Source: Strongylocentrotus droebachiensis
Lineage: Eukaryota; Echinodermata; Echinoidea; Camarodonta; Strongylocentrotidae
DNA: 64,000 nt
Assembly (NCBI GenBank): GCA_035222895.1
Contig: JAVYIG010000114.1
Span: forward strand, 201,001-265,000
Reading direction: 5' to 3'
The notes beneath the pieces are model-generated. The model searched no databases. It was not told the origin of the DNA and saw only the letters and a list, made by a program, of their open reading frames with translations. Position numbers and translations under genes: made by a program. This document shows, in pieces, positions 34,279 to 46,447 of the stretch. Numbering within the stretch: the stretch's first letter is position 1; each line of letters begins with the position of its first letter.

Positions 34279-35139
34279 TTATAAGAAAAGCAACACATTT
34301 CTTAATTTCTCATGATCTTGACAAACAAACTGAAAATTGCTTCTCCATTTTATCTTGACTAGGTACCTGTAATCAGAATATTGCATTTGCTTGAACAGAA
34401 ATTAAATTTATAGGTTACAAATGACACGTATATCCAAACTCTTTCAATGATCAATTTCTTCATCTCCTCTTTCAGATTCTTTTTGCTCCTCCCCTTCTCC
34501 TGCTCCTCATGCATCCTCTTCGCTTTTCTTTTTTTCCTCATCCTTATTTCCTTGTTCTTTGTTAAGTTATTCGCCTCTTTGATCTCTTTTTTTTTTGTTT
34601 CTTTTTTCCCTTCATTCTCTATAACCCTATCATTTGTTTAGTCATTGCCTTAGATCAATTTATCTTCTTCTCTTTCCACCCCTTAATGGCATATCAAAAT
34701 AGTCATTTAATCCGTTTCCGATATTACACATTATTAGTCAGTCATCTTAATGTCAGGAGGGACTCAAAACCCCAGATGTCACTGTGTCTTGATGCGAATG
34801 AAGCTATCAGAAATGATAAGAAACTAGAAATATTATTTCAAATTGTGACATTTTTGTTCTATGACCTGCATATTGAATTTTCAAGTTGGTTGAAATACAC
34901 CCTTATAAAAGTCAATTGTTAATGAATTGTAGGGCTCTCAGATGACAATATAAGGACAATAAAATTCAAAGATGAAGTCAATATTTCAAGGGTTTAAGTA
35001 TTAGAAATACTATGTAGCAATTCCAGATGAGCAGAAGGTTATGAAGTATGAACTAACATCATTTAACTGTATTGTTTGTTTGTTTTACCTGACTGCTAAG
35101 AATGCATGTGTATGCTTGCAATTAAGAAACCAGGGGACT

Positions 35140-35281
35140 AAAGGCTTTAACTCCTCTCCGAAGTACTTGGTAATGAGGATTAATGCCTTTAATACCAAAG
35201 GGCAGTAGCGCATCGACTTGGTTTTAAACCAGGGACGTCCCGGTTGCGAGACCAGTGCTCGACCACCGAGCTGTCGCGCCT
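35140..35281 (-). repeat. tRNA-derived SINE
   Basis: On the - strand: GGCGCGACAGCTCGGTGG (A-box region) and GGTTTAAAACC (B-box-like, one step from GGTTCAAATCC) at ~40-bp spacing. The body follows with CCAAAG- and ATTAAT-type motifs also found just after the heads at 54.4 kb and 0.6 kb. The head resembles a tRNA gene start but its T-arm is degenerate. Confidence 0.65.
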
Positions 35282-35671
35282 CCTACAACTGACGTTTCAA
35301 CTAATGAGTTAACACCTTTCTTACTTTCAACAGATACCAAAGAAATTTGAAGAATTTTTTTTCTTGCTTGCTTGAAAGTACATGGTTGGATTTGTGGAGT
35401 CGAAAATAATTAGAGCTATCAAAGGAGGCAGACTGTTCTGTCTTGTTCTTGCTTAAATATTTATTCTTTTGTTGACTTCTATTTCTAACTACCATATCAT
35501 CTGCTCAGAGCCAGAAGGGTGCTCAATGTGTGTCAAAGTATGTGCTAAACTGCTAATGCCCTTCTGGGTCCAAACAGACTATATTTCCAATGGGTTTGAG
35601 CATGGAAACCTTTGTGCTCTGTGAACGACACTCAACAGGTCCATCTCGATCTCTTCTGCTGAGAGTTTGAA
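35282..35671. other. no gene seen; loose CCAGAAGGG/CCCTTCTGG pair
   Basis: CCAGAAGGG near 35,511 and CCCTTCTGG near 35,560 are inverted, perhaps the ends of a tiny decayed element. AGAAGGGCAT-type motifs also occur near 18,491, 19,111 and (reversed) 58,158. Confidence 0.35.
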
Positions 35672-35710
35672 GGGCGTTGACTCTTTGTAATATGGAAAGA
35701 GTCGACGCCC
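35672..35710. other. 15-bp stem-loop
   Basis: GGGCGTTGACTCTTT and AAAGAGTCGACGCCC pair with one G.T wobble around a 9-base loop. It is not obviously part of a MITE; function unknown. Confidence 0.7.
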
Positions 35711-36115
35711 CTCTGGCTCTCATTCGAACCGTAATTCTCATCCATATTTTGAATTCAAGAAGCATCCAGAATCCTTCTTTTTTATTTCATCACCAAGAAG
35801 AGAAAGCACATGATTGGCCTGTTCGAGTGGACGGACCACACGACTGTTCATCTGAGTCTTTGCATTATTCACAGACACATATTACTCACGATAACGGATC
35901 TTGATGGGTTAGCGAAAAAGGAGGGCACTAAGGTGGCTGCGAAGAGAAAATGTGGCAGATAAAATGCAAATGCCTACATTCTCGTCCAATAAAAGCCCAT
36001 CAACTTCACTCTCACAGGGTCCCCAGGTGATAGAATTTCTGGTTTAGATTTCCCCCGCACATTTTGCATTTAATAAAGAAAAGATTTGCGCTCTGACTCA
36101 GCGCTAAGACTCCAA

Positions 36116-36695
36116 GACAAACTAGATGAATAGGAGAGGGTGAGACAGACAGAGAGGGAGACAGAGAAGAAAGCAAAGATATATGAAAAGAAAGAGAGGA
36201 AGAGAGATAAATGAAGGTAATCAAAAGATAGAATAGGAGGGAAAATAAAACAACAGTAAAAGGAAGAAGAAGAAACATAGGGAGAGATGTTAAGAATGAT
36301 TAAGATAGAGTGAGAAAGAGAAAAGGAAAGAAAGAGGGAAAGAGAAATATGACAAGAAAATGATGAAGAGAGACAAAATAAAGATAATCAAAAGAGAAAA
36401 TGTGAGAAAGAATATGAAAAAGAAAAAAAGAGGAAATTAGGATCTAACGAATACTAAAGAAAGTAGGAGAAGGATGTTATAAACGACCAACAGAGAAAAA
36501 GTATGATATGAAAAAGGAAAGAAGAATAAGAATGAGAGATAAAAACGAATACAATGAAGAAAGATTTGTGAAAGTTGGAAACATAAGAAGGGAGAGATTT
36601 TTTAAAAAATAAAAAGAGAGAGAGAGACAAATATAGAGTAAGCGGAATGAGGATAGAAATAGAGAGGTGGGGGAAGATTACAAGTCTGGAGCGGC
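36116..36695. repeat. polypurine tract (GA/GAA/AAAG)
   Basis: About 580 bp strongly biased to A and G, less regular than the tract at 17.7 kb. Frames in it are low complexity. Confidence 0.85.
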
Positions 36696-37260
36696 ACGAC
36701 ATAGAACGAAACTGAAATGAAAACCTTACAGGCTCGATATCACTTCCAAATTAGTTTGTAGCTTTCATCAAGCCAGCTTTGGAGAGGAAAAAGATAGGAG
36801 AAGCGATCGAGAACGGGCCGACAACTCGTTTGTTATGCGGCTTTCGATCGAGCCTCAAACAGTTGAAAAAACTTTGAACCCCGGTGCTGTTGACTCGTAG
36901 ACTGCTAGGAAGCACGGAGACATGAATAAATGCAACATTTTGGAGAGGACGAGGTGGTCCAAACAGCTCAGGTGACCGTGGCTAGATGTAATATGAAATT
37001 CATATGAATCTTCTAGATGTGCTAATTTCAGAGAATGTGAAAATGTGTATGCATGTCGAGTAGAGTCATACTATTCATAAATACAACAACGGTGGATTCT
37101 GAAGGGCAGCATGCATTTAACATTCTTGTTTTGTATGTGCTATTAGTCAAACGCGTTGGGGGCTGCAAAATAATGCTATACAATGTTTTGTTGTATGACA
37201 TATCTTTATGTGATGTTCATGTGAGAAAAAGTACTTTAATCATTTACTAAAGCCAGGGTA
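36696..37260. other. no feature seen
   Basis: Mixed composition; no gene recognised. Confidence 0.35.
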
Positions 37261-37352
37261 ATTATGCTGCATTATTGTAGAGCGCTTAGAGACTTCTGAC
37301 AAAGTAAGTGTTAGGCGCTATATAAGCACTGTAATTATTATTATTACTTTAC
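37261..37352 (+). repeat. 3' end of a SINE or LINE
   Basis: TAGAGCGCTTAGAGAC, then GGCGCTATATAAGCACTGTA, then ATTATTATTATT: the GCGCTTxGAGAC / GCGCTATATAAG / (ATT)n order typical of deuterostome SINE/LINE tails. The 5' part is not identifiable. Confidence 0.6.
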
Positions 37353-38184
37353 TTTTCATAGAGAAGGGAGGGAAACTTATAATTACACTATCTGGTGATT
37401 GCTATAAAAACAGTGACATTTTTACCCCAAATATGTAGAACTTCTCAAATGCTTATTCTAATCAGTCAACAATTTTGTCATGCAAAAAGAAAACTGATTT
37501 AGTTACAGGAGCTCTGTAATATGATTTTCAATTTGAAAGACAAGATTTCCTTGCAGTGCTGGTTAGATATTTTATTTTTTATGATAGCTCTTTTAGAGCT
37601 TATACAAAGCCAAATCTCTATGTTCACTATCTGTTACAATTTCCCCCCCCCCCCCCCACGCTATGAGCTGTAAAGAACATTGTCACTTGTAAATGTTTCT
37701 TCGGCAAGACCTGATTAATTTATCGGAGCCTGCAGAAATTCGTTTTTTTAAATGGGTCATCGCCTAGAAGCCACTATTTACGCTCTTGTGAGATGATGAT
37801 CAAAATCTAACAGATTCTTACAACATAATGAAAGCCATTTTCACGTGTTCTCAACATGAAATCTTCAGGTGATGTTTAAACTCATCGCCTGTGGGAACAT
37901 AGTGGTCCCTGTATTAAACCTATGGAAACGAGAGAATTCAGATGTCAAAAAGTTAAAGACATACAGACATGGATTCTCAAGGGAAATCTTAAATTCCCCA
38001 GCCGAACAATGGCTGAATTACACTGTCTATCCCTTGCAGCAAGTTCCGTGTACAAGTTTCGCCGCGTGTGATTGTACACAAACTAATTGATAGGCACCAT
38101 GGCCGGCAAAACTTAATAAGTAAATAAGAATTTAACTATACTAGAATGAATACGTCATAGCTCCTTGAATTAAAAAAATTGTAA
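37353..38184. other. no gene seen
   Basis: Contains C15 at 37,643-37,657. A 73-aa frame at 37,869-38,090 shows no known motif. Confidence 0.35.
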
Positions 38185-38650
38185 TGTGAACAGAACCCAA
38201 AGCTCTCTGAATAGAACTGGACCAAAACGTGCTTCTGAAAGTACCTCAATGTGAAAGAACCCTCTCAATATCCAACTCTACTAAAACAGAATTCTCATCT
38301 AAATGTGCCCCAGTGTGAATGTGACACTCTTAAAATCCAAATAAAACAGACAATTCAATGTGCCTCCATGTGAACACAACATCGCCAACTCTAGCATCTA
38401 GCATCCATCTCTACCAAATTGAGCTTTCCATTTTAATAATGTAAATATATTTTTGTGGATTTGCTGATAGTAGTAATAACTGTGAATATGACCCTTACAA
38501 TATCCAACTATATCTTCCAAAACTGGCTTCTCCTTGCAATGAAATGCCTGAATGTGAACATAACACTGTCATAACTTGAATCATGGACCTAATACGCTTA
38601 AATCAATCAAAACAGGCTTCTCGTTTGCGCCTGAATTTGAACATCCCCTG
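38185..38650. repeat. degenerate tandem repeat, ~75-bp unit
   Basis: Recurring modules in the same order: AAAACxGxxTTCTC, then TGCCTxxATGTGAACAxAAC, then CTCTxAxAATCCAACTxT (near 38,223, 38,285, 38,345, 38,515 and 38,612). Copies are strongly diverged, so this is an old minisatellite. Confidence 0.6.
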
Positions 38651-38843
38651 GACCTCAGAAGACTCTAACTCCGATGGAGAGAGGAGAGAGAAATTCGAGA
38701 GATGTCCATTGTCGTCAGGACAAAAGACGGGCAGATTAAAATGCAGGTGGTGGCAATAGATTTAGGTGATCCCCTCAATTTGTTATCAATCATGTTCCCT
38801 TCAACACATAACCTTTTAACTTTTTTTTCCATCATCCAACTGA

Positions 38844-38882
38844 CCCCCCCCCCCCCCCCCCAGCCCCCCTCCCCCAGCCCCC
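38844..38882. repeat. C18 tract plus CCCCC clusters
   Basis: C18 at 38,844-38,861, then CAGCCCCCCTCCCCCAGCCC. Quadruplex-prone on the - strand. Confidence 0.9.
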
Positions 38883-39003
38883 TAACACTGCTGTTTGGAG
38901 TCTAGACAAGTTTTAACCTAATTCTTTTGCTCTGAAAAGAAGCTTTCTCCCACATCAATCTCTCAAGATCGGTTTGATTCTTGAAGATCTCAGGAGTGCT
39001 TTC

Positions 39004-39410
39004 CAAGAAACATTTGAGTGGGCTTTTTTCGGAATATTATAATACCCACATATATATTTTTGAAAGCACATTTGTCATGTCTAATCATGTATAGAAAATT
39101 ATCAAGATTGCAAAGAAATATTTGATTGTGCTCTTTTTTCAGGACAATATAATATTATTTTAAATAACAACACATTTGCCATGTCTAATTTATGGAAAGT
39201 ATTCAGATTGCAAAGAAATATTTGATTGTGCTCTTTTTTTCAGGACAATATAATATTAAACAAAAATAAAAGCCCATTTGTCCCAGGAAGACAATTAAGA
39301 TTGCAAAGGAACATTTGAATGTGCTCTTTGTGGATGTATTAATACAAAAGATAATTTAAAAACACATTTAGAGTACAGTCTGAGAGATTATAAAGATTTC
39401 AAAGACGTAA
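39004..39410 (+). repeat. tandem repeat, ~100-bp unit, about 4 copies
   Basis: GATTGCAAAGAAATATTTGA, then TTGTGCTCTTTTTTCAGGAC, then AATATAATATTA, then CACATTTGxCATGTCTAAT recur near 39,004, 39,112, 39,211 and 39,304, with a weak fifth trace near 39,395. The central two are most alike. Confidence 0.85.
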
Positions 39411-39947
39411 TGGTGCACCTTTGGAAAACTGAGAAGTGAAGGATTACTTTCACAACACAATGGCTTTGAAAAATGACCTATTTTCTGTTTTTGTTTAGCC
39501 CTATGACGACCCATTTTAACACCGGTATAGGTTGATCTTGCTCTGGGAACAATTAAATAATCCTCAAGCCTTTTGCATGTAATAAACACTACGTTGCACA
39601 GGGAAATTATTGATATAGCATATAATAATAGAGGGTTGATGAAGAAATGTAGAAAAACAATTGTCCCATCAAATATCTTCAAGAGTCTTAAATATCCATT
39701 CTAAATAACCTCTCAATAATATCACCTTTTCCTCAGAATTCTGATAATTTCATTGAACAAGAAGGATTTTTCTCTTATAAATTAATTTATAAAAACCTTA
39801 GGAATCATTCTAGGAAACAGCTTTTTCTGAAAAGATGCGATTCATAAAAATTAGGTATCAATATAATTCACAAAGTTGCTACTTCCCTAAGAGCCCCAAA
39901 AGGATTCTACAGATAGAAATTTCAGATTTTTGTTTGCAAGGTTAGTT
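39411..39947. other. no feature seen
   Basis: AT-rich. No gene recognised. Confidence 0.35.
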
Positions 39948-39971
39948 GCAATGACGAACCTTCGTCATTGC
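39948..39971. other. perfect 9-bp stem-loop at repeat boundary
   Basis: GCAATGACG and CGTCATTGC flank a 6-base loop. It sits just before the 40-kb repeat block and may mark its edge. Confidence 0.65.
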
Positions 39972-39979
39972 CTTGTTTT

Positions 39980-41815
39980 CGTTCACATTCTGCCCCATTA
40001 ATATTCTCCTTTTCCTCCTTTTCCTTATCGTCCAGAAATCGCATTCGTTTTGCACGTAGTGTTTGTGATTCATAGTTAGGTGCTTTCCTCATGTCCTTTT
40101 CCTTTCAAATTTCATAGGCATAGTCTCTAACATCTCATCAAGGTCACTACATTCTTCGATTTTGGAAATCACTCATGCATGACCGTCCAGGCGCCATTTT
40201 GTCCGTTTCTGGTCCATTTTAAGGCCTTTATATCTTCCTTCCTATCTCCACTATCCTAGATCCTACAAACTTCTAACAAATTCCTCTAGATAGTCTGAGA
40301 GATGTTCTTCCATCTGCGACACATGACTTGACCTTCAAAATGCCATCTTCATACTCGAAATTCAAATCTAAAACCGACTCCGTCAAAAATCTCTCAAGTT
40401 CTTGAAAAATGGACCCCTAAATAATCTAAAACTGCCATAACTTTCTCATATAAATTCCGTTTTGTATTTAAATCTTACAGTATCTTTATCTTATAATTGC
40501 ACATAGCCATGCTAAATTTCACGCTCCAATGGCTTTGCAAAACATAAATAGCGCCCTCTAAAGTTCTGGGAATTGGCTTTCTCTCTGTGGCCGTATCTCC
40601 ATAATGGCTTAGCAAACCCGTACCCTTTTTTGGATTTAGATCTTGAAGATATGCCCTTTCCAGCCATATACAAAATTATATACCCTATCACTGACCAAAT
40701 TTGAGAAAATTGCCCTCCAAATTCGCCATTTTCAAGAAAATTCTGAAATAACTTCAACTTGCTCTAAAATGGCGATCTTTATACCTACATCAATGAAACT
40801 TGGCAGACATATGTATCCATATACGTGACAACTGTCTGTCAAGTTTGGTAAAATTCGAATATGTCAGCGCAAAGTAATCGCCAAAAATGATGAATTTACT
40901 ATGCATTACGTAATAGCGCGTTTAATGCGTGCAATACATTGCGCGCAGATAACAATGGTGTCAAACTGACCGCAATGAAGTGCCCTTTCGAATGATACCA
41001 AGTATGGTATATGTTTACACAGAAAATTGTGAGTAAATCGCATTTGAACAAGGGTCACTATACAAATTCCGCCCGATTATAACACTTATCGGCGATGACG
41101 TCATTTTTTCAGACTACTTTTCGCCCCCTAAACATCCTTTTTTTTCGTTGAAAATTTGCAATGACATTCCGAGATGCAATACGCAGGGCACCTCGTGGCC
41201 GGATTTTTGAAAGTAGTCAAGGGGGCCATTTAAGACGCCATTTTGTCCTTTAAATCTATTTTACATCACATGTTTCGATAGGATTATCATAGAAAAAAAG
41301 AGAGTAGTTTACAATAACAACCATGAAATTCTCTTTCCAATGATACCATATACGGCCCATAAAGAGACATAAAGAGAGAGAGAAAAAACAATTTAACTCC
41401 GGTCATAATACAGATCCTGTACGTTTTCCGCCCATGCATTACACGCATTGTCTATGGGGCAAATCGGGTTCACGCTTTTGACCCCTAGAACGAGCTTGAT
41501 TGATTTGACGAACATGCAACTAATCCCATTTGTTTTTGCACGCAGTGCTTGCGAGCCCTTTCTAGGTTCTTTCCCCTATCCCAATTTCTTTCAAACATCG
41601 TAGGCATATAGTCACTACCATCCAATCAAGGTCACTATTGAGGCCTTTCTTTCGCCCTACCTGTCTCCAATATTACAGAAGCTAAAGACTTCGTACACAT
41701 TGCTCTGGATAGTCCGAGAGAAGCTCTTTCGTTCGACACGTAGAAACACGGCGTCATTGCACGCACATCGTTGTGACACGATTGCATTTCTAGTTTCTAC
41801 GTTGAACTCATTATA
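39980..41815. repeat. old member of the GCCATTTTG/TGACGTCA repeat family
   Basis: Shares diction with the 58.3-kb array: GGCGCCATTTTGT (40,190), CTTGGCAGACATATGTATCC (40,799), GATGACGTCAT (41,094), GACGCCATTTTGTCC (41,235) and CG-alternating segments (AATGCGTGCAATACATTGCG, 40,924). It contains a diverged internal duplication: 40,045-40,320 and 41,525-41,740 share TTTTGCACG-AGTG, TAGGCATA-AGTC, ATCAAGGTCACTA, CTCTxGATAGTC and GAGAGA, a spacing of about 1.48 kb. No coding frame. The identity of the parent element is unknown to me. Confidence 0.6.
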
Positions 41816-42300
41816 GTATACAGGTCACACAGGGAGAACATATTGTTGCGCAATGCCAATGAATGTGATTGTATACCTGTGTAATTGAAAGAGATCGAGC
41901 TCTGGTTAAGATAAAATATAATGAGTGAGTTTTCTTATTCTTTTTTAAAACATTTTGGAAAAATGTTACAGTAGAAATGCCCCCTGGAATGGATTGCTCT
42001 TCAGATGCTCTTGAAAATGAATCAGAGAAACAGCTGTTTGGACCAAACTTTAACAATACATAACATCCCGTGTTTAGTCCCATACACCTATTTCTGTGTG
42101 CAATGCATGTGATTTCAACAAGACTGGGTCGACCCTTTTTCATTTTTACGTACACCTCACAGTGTACACGATTTCATATTCACCTACATAATCAACTTTC
42201 CCCCTAATGTTTCAAGATGGTTTCTTTCAGGGTGATCCGAGTAGAACAGAATTTTATCTTCAGTTACTGGCTTGAGAGTTTCTTGCAGTGTAACCTAGAA
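41816..42300 (-). mobile_element. decayed MITE family 2 copy
   Basis: CCCATACACCTATTTCTGTG, then GCAATGCATGTGATTTCAAC, then AAGACTGGG (about 42,079-42,130) match the reverse of the family-2 core. Ends are not clear. Confidence 0.5.
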
Positions 42301-43833
42301 ATTGCACAAAAGTCACCTTGGAAATATTTGATGTAACGTAAATGACACTGATTCCGATTATCAAAAGTTGTTTACGGAAAACAGTGATTTACGTGAAGAA
42401 GACCGTGACCTACCTTTTCGTGTCTATTTACTGCAGCTCTGCATTTAGCAATTTATCGAGTGCGGCCCGGAGCATCTTCCTGCACTAGCGTGGAGTTTCC
42501 GTGATTCTGGAACGGAAGAAAACAAGAGAGAAATTCTCATTAGATTGAGAGACAAAAGCTACAATCTATCTATTCAGCATTCTCCATTATCAGATTAACA
42601 GCGAGATCCTTCAATCTGGGATGAAACGTGAGATTCGGAGGCTGACGTGTGTTGCTCTATTCTCTAAGAAAAAGAACTGAATTTGACGATTCTATTCTTC
42701 TTTCAGGAAGTTACAGCAGATTATGCATTCTAAATCTCATCTAAATTATGAGTGATGGTCATGCCTATATTTGATTTGAGAAGAAAATATAATTTCATCA
42801 GCTTTGCGAAAAGAGGATAAGTCTCTCCACACGGTATGGTGATAGTTCAATTCAATTCACATTTATTTCATTTCCAACAGAAAGATAACCAAAGGTATAA
42901 CATTTTTTTCATACATAATTCATTTTTCTTGGTAATAATACAAATACACTTTGCACATAATAAAATTATTACAAACAATTCTTATTTCTGAGGAAATGGG
43001 GGCGGGGGGTCCATAAAAAGCAGTGCTTGTAGTTTTTAGTTTGAAAAAAATATATGAATAATCAAATTGCAAAGTTTCAGCCATCAGAAATATGATACAA
43101 AACTCTCATTCATTATTTTGGTTATAGTGATGCATATTTACTTTTATGAATATTGTTTTTTTAATACATGGACTTGATCCTGTTAAAATGAATTAGCAAG
43201 ATGATGAGTTATATCAACCCAGCCTTTTTACACACTAAAAACCATGATTTCATGATACATGTACATCAATGTTACATACCGGTATATATAAATCTTTTGA
43301 TTCTTTTTTTTTGGGGGGTTTTTTTTTTCTTTGTTTTAATTTGTTGTTTGTGTTTTATCAGGATGGCAGCTTTGCTCACAAACACTGTACAACTGTTTAG
43401 AGTAAAAGCTTACTATATAAATGAAAGTATAGTATTTAAAAAAGATAAGCCAATTAATGTTATATGTACATATTCAAACAAATCATCAATGTAAAGCTGT
43501 AGTCCCTGCAGAATGATATACTTTTACCATGAGGGAAATCTTAAGTACTTATTTTAATCTTTGCCCGGTCCCCACTCCTTTCAGCTGAGTTTTGGAGGAA
43601 GAAACAAAGTCAGAGGGACCAGAAATTCACAAGATTCCTTGCGCATGCTTGGCCGGTATTAAAGTGCCCGGGTGTGTTTAAAAATAGGGACTCTCGGAGG
43701 CTTTCCGAGGGATTGAGAGAGATGTAATCCCAGCATGCACTTCCAGCAATCCATCAAATGCGGACCGATTGTGGTTTCCTCAATCAGAGAGGGAATGTCT
43801 GATAACCTGTTCACATTACAGGAAAATCATAAG
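42301..43833. other. no gene recognised
   Basis: A T/G junction (T10-G6-T10) is at about 43,304-43,330. 42,840-42,980 looks like a generic interspersed repeat beginning TTCAATTCACATTTATTTCA, family unknown. 43,560-43,760 is slightly GC-richer. Confidence 0.35.
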
Positions 43834-44130
43834 AAACTTGTATAAAGATACGTATAAAGAAACGTCTTATAAAGAAACAGTGCATAAAGAAACGTTGTAT
43901 AAAGAAATGTTGTATAAAGAAATGTTGTATAAAGCAACGTTGTATAAAGAAAAGTTGTATAAAGAAATGTTTTATAAAGAAATGTTGTATAAAGAAACGT
44001 CGTATTAAGAAATGTTTTATAAAGAAACGTCGTATAAAGAAACGTCGTATAAAGAAATGTTGTATAAAGAAACGTTGTATGAAAAACATTGTGTAAAGCA
44101 ATGTTGTATAAAGAAATGCTGTATAAAAGA
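43834..44130 (+). repeat. 15-bp minisatellite, about 20 copies
   Basis: Unit ATAAAGAAACGTTGT with ATG/ACG and TTG/TCG/TTT variants, nearly all 15 bp long. Because 15 is a multiple of 3, both strands keep long open frames (YKEML/YKETL on +, FFIQR/FFIQH on -). Two stray units occur just downstream (44,160 and 44,292). I do not consider either frame a gene. Confidence 0.95.
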
Positions 44131-44649
44131 ATAATCGCACACCTACACTAGATAACATCATATAAAGAAATGTTAGAAACTAGTTTTAAAGAGTTCTGTT
44201 GTCATGACAGCATCAGGTCAATCATCAGGGCAGACTCACGATAAGCCCCGCCCAGTTACCCAACTTTTGTACGATACTTTCTTTCAGTCTAAATGTTGTA
44301 TGAAGAATCGTTGAATAACAAAACGCATCATACAGAGTACAAATTACAGACTAGAATGGGACTCTGGTTCTTTATCAACTTTTCATTTGAAATGATGCTC
44401 GAACATGCGTTTGATCATACAATGTTTCTTAGTTCAGCGTTTCTTAAATATGACGTTCAGACTAGAAAAACGTAACTACTTATCGTAGAGCTATATGATT
44501 CTTGTATAGCTATACGATGAAGTCTGGGGGTCTGAATGGAGGGTGAATGCCTGTCAGTTTTGGGCTCTCTAGGAAGGAGAGAGAGGGCCGGAAGTGAAGT
44601 CCCTGTCTAGCGCGTGATGAGACCTCTGAATGTGGTCTTGTCTTCAAGG
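44131..44649. other. no feature seen
   Basis: Nothing beyond stray 15-bp units. Confidence 0.35.
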
Positions 44650-45075
44650 GGTTGGATTTGGAGAGGTAAATAGCATCTTATAATGGTTTGGTTGTGGACC
44701 ATTTCAAGTATCACATCAACATTTGATGGGTAGCTAACCCCTTGGTCGGATGTCTAATTCAGATAAAAAATAGCCCCCCCCCCCCCTCCCCATCTGACCT
44801 GCCCCAGTCAATTGATCAGAAACAAATGGTAGACAGACTTAGTTGTAGGCACAAACCCTTGTTAGATTTGGAGAGGTAAATAGCATCTAATAATGGTTAA
44901 GTTTTGTTGAAAACCTTTTCAAATATCACATCAACATTCGCTAGATACATGTAGCTAACCCTTGGTCTGATGTCTAATTCAGATAAAAGAGCCCCCCTCC
45001 CCCAACCTGCCCCGGTCAAACGAAAACAGAAACATAGGGTAGACAGACTTAGTTTGCAGGAAAAATCCCTTGTTT
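44650..45075 (+). repeat. tandem duplication, ~210-bp period
   Basis: GATTTGGAGAGGTAAATAGC starts at 44,655 and 44,865. Both copies continue with TATCACATCAACATT, TCTGATGTCTAATTCAGATA-like and GGTAGACAGACTTAGTT. The first has a longer C run (44,775-44,786) where the second has CCCCCCTCCCCC. Confidence 0.88.
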
Positions 45076-45580
45076 GTTAGTGATTGTGCATAACAGTGTC
45101 TGCATTGTGAAACTATATGCCTGTATCATACACTGTCACAGCCAAATACTGACAGAGCTAGCCTCAGCTCAAGGATTTAGGAATTGTGGTTTAAGTGTCA
45201 AATTTGAGTCTGTGCCTGCAGACTACTACTCCTCCTCCTTCACCTTCTACTTGCCCCCAGTCAGGCAAACATGTAAACTTTCGATGATAACTGAACTTAT
45301 ATATTCTTCATGACATTTCTCAATACCTTTGTGCAAGTTCTTTATATGTATGCCAATTTGTCCGTCATTTGATTATTAAAGGAGACACCAGTAAAACTTA
45401 CAAAATAAGAGAAATATATAACAAGAGAATCAAAAGAGGAAGATGGACAGATCAATAAATATACGCTATACACAGACATTTTTAGCAAAGATTGCAGCAA
45501 AAAAGCTTGTGGGGACTTTCCAGCTCGAAAATATATCCTCACTACTCACTCCCCTTGCAAGCATTTGACAGACATAATTA
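45076..45580. other. no feature seen
   Basis: AT-rich. No gene recognised. Confidence 0.35.
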
Positions 45581-45583
45581 CCC

Positions 45584-45830
45584 CATTCTCCGAAAGAATA
45601 AACAAAGAGATTTCATTGCAGTCTTCCTGAAAATCATAATTCTGAAAACTTTGATTGAACAGATACAAGTGAGTAATGCCTCTTGAAAGTCTTAGGTCAG
45701 CAGACATCATGTTCTCCAAAAGAACAACAATAAAGGTTTCATCACAGTCTACCAGAAAAATATTTCTGAAAAAACTATGATTGCACAGACACACAGGAAG
45801 TGTAATGCCTCTTTAAAATCTTATCAAAAA
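45584..45830 (+). repeat. tandem duplication, ~126-bp period
   Basis: TTCTCCGAAAGAA (45,586) and TTCTCCAAAAGAA (45,712) begin parallel copies with GATTTCATTGCAGTC/GGTTTCATCACAGTC and GTAATGCCTCTT. About 75 percent alike by eye. Confidence 0.75.
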
Positions 45831-46447
45831 TATGGAATCAGTAGGGGGTAGATGAGAGTAGGAGGAAAAGGTGTGAAAACTGTGAACGCCTCAGGGCATA
45901 CAAGATGTTTATGGCATAATATTTCCTGTAAACATGGGGGTCCATTCACATATGAAAAAGATTACAACATACAGTAAAAAGTAATTTATTTATACCCCTT
46001 GTAAATTTGATGTTTTTTGTCTTTTTCGGAACTCAAGATTGAAAGGTGGACAGGGTGAATTAGGGACTTTTTTAATCCTTTAAGATGTCAGCTTTAAAAT
46101 GTCACTTTTTCAAGAAACATAAAATAGGAACAAATAATTTGTTCACGTACTAACAAATTACAAAACTTGGTCAGGGTATAAATGATTTTTTTTTGGTAAC
46201 TGTAGATGATAGCAGACAGCAAAAACAATATTTTCAAAAATGAAAGAATCGGTCATGCATAAGTTATATGCCATCCTAAAACTTGAGATCCACCATTTGT
46301 TTTCAGGAAGATAAGAGTAATATTTTGGATTAACATTTCAAGGATTTCAGAAAGAGAAGGTCTGTGAGAGATAAATAATCAAACAAACAAACAATAGAAA
46401 TTGAACTAATGATTGTTTCAAGTAGATTTCGACTTCCCACTGTTGAA
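45831..46447. other. no gene seen
   Basis: A decayed GGGAAGTC-type end (GACTTCCCACTGTTG, ~46,430) suggests an old repeat. Otherwise AT-rich. Confidence 0.35.

Noticed and set aside
43811..44161. 116-aa FFIQ-repeat protein on the - strand
   Set aside because: A by-product of the 15-bp minisatellite; the opposite strand is open as well.
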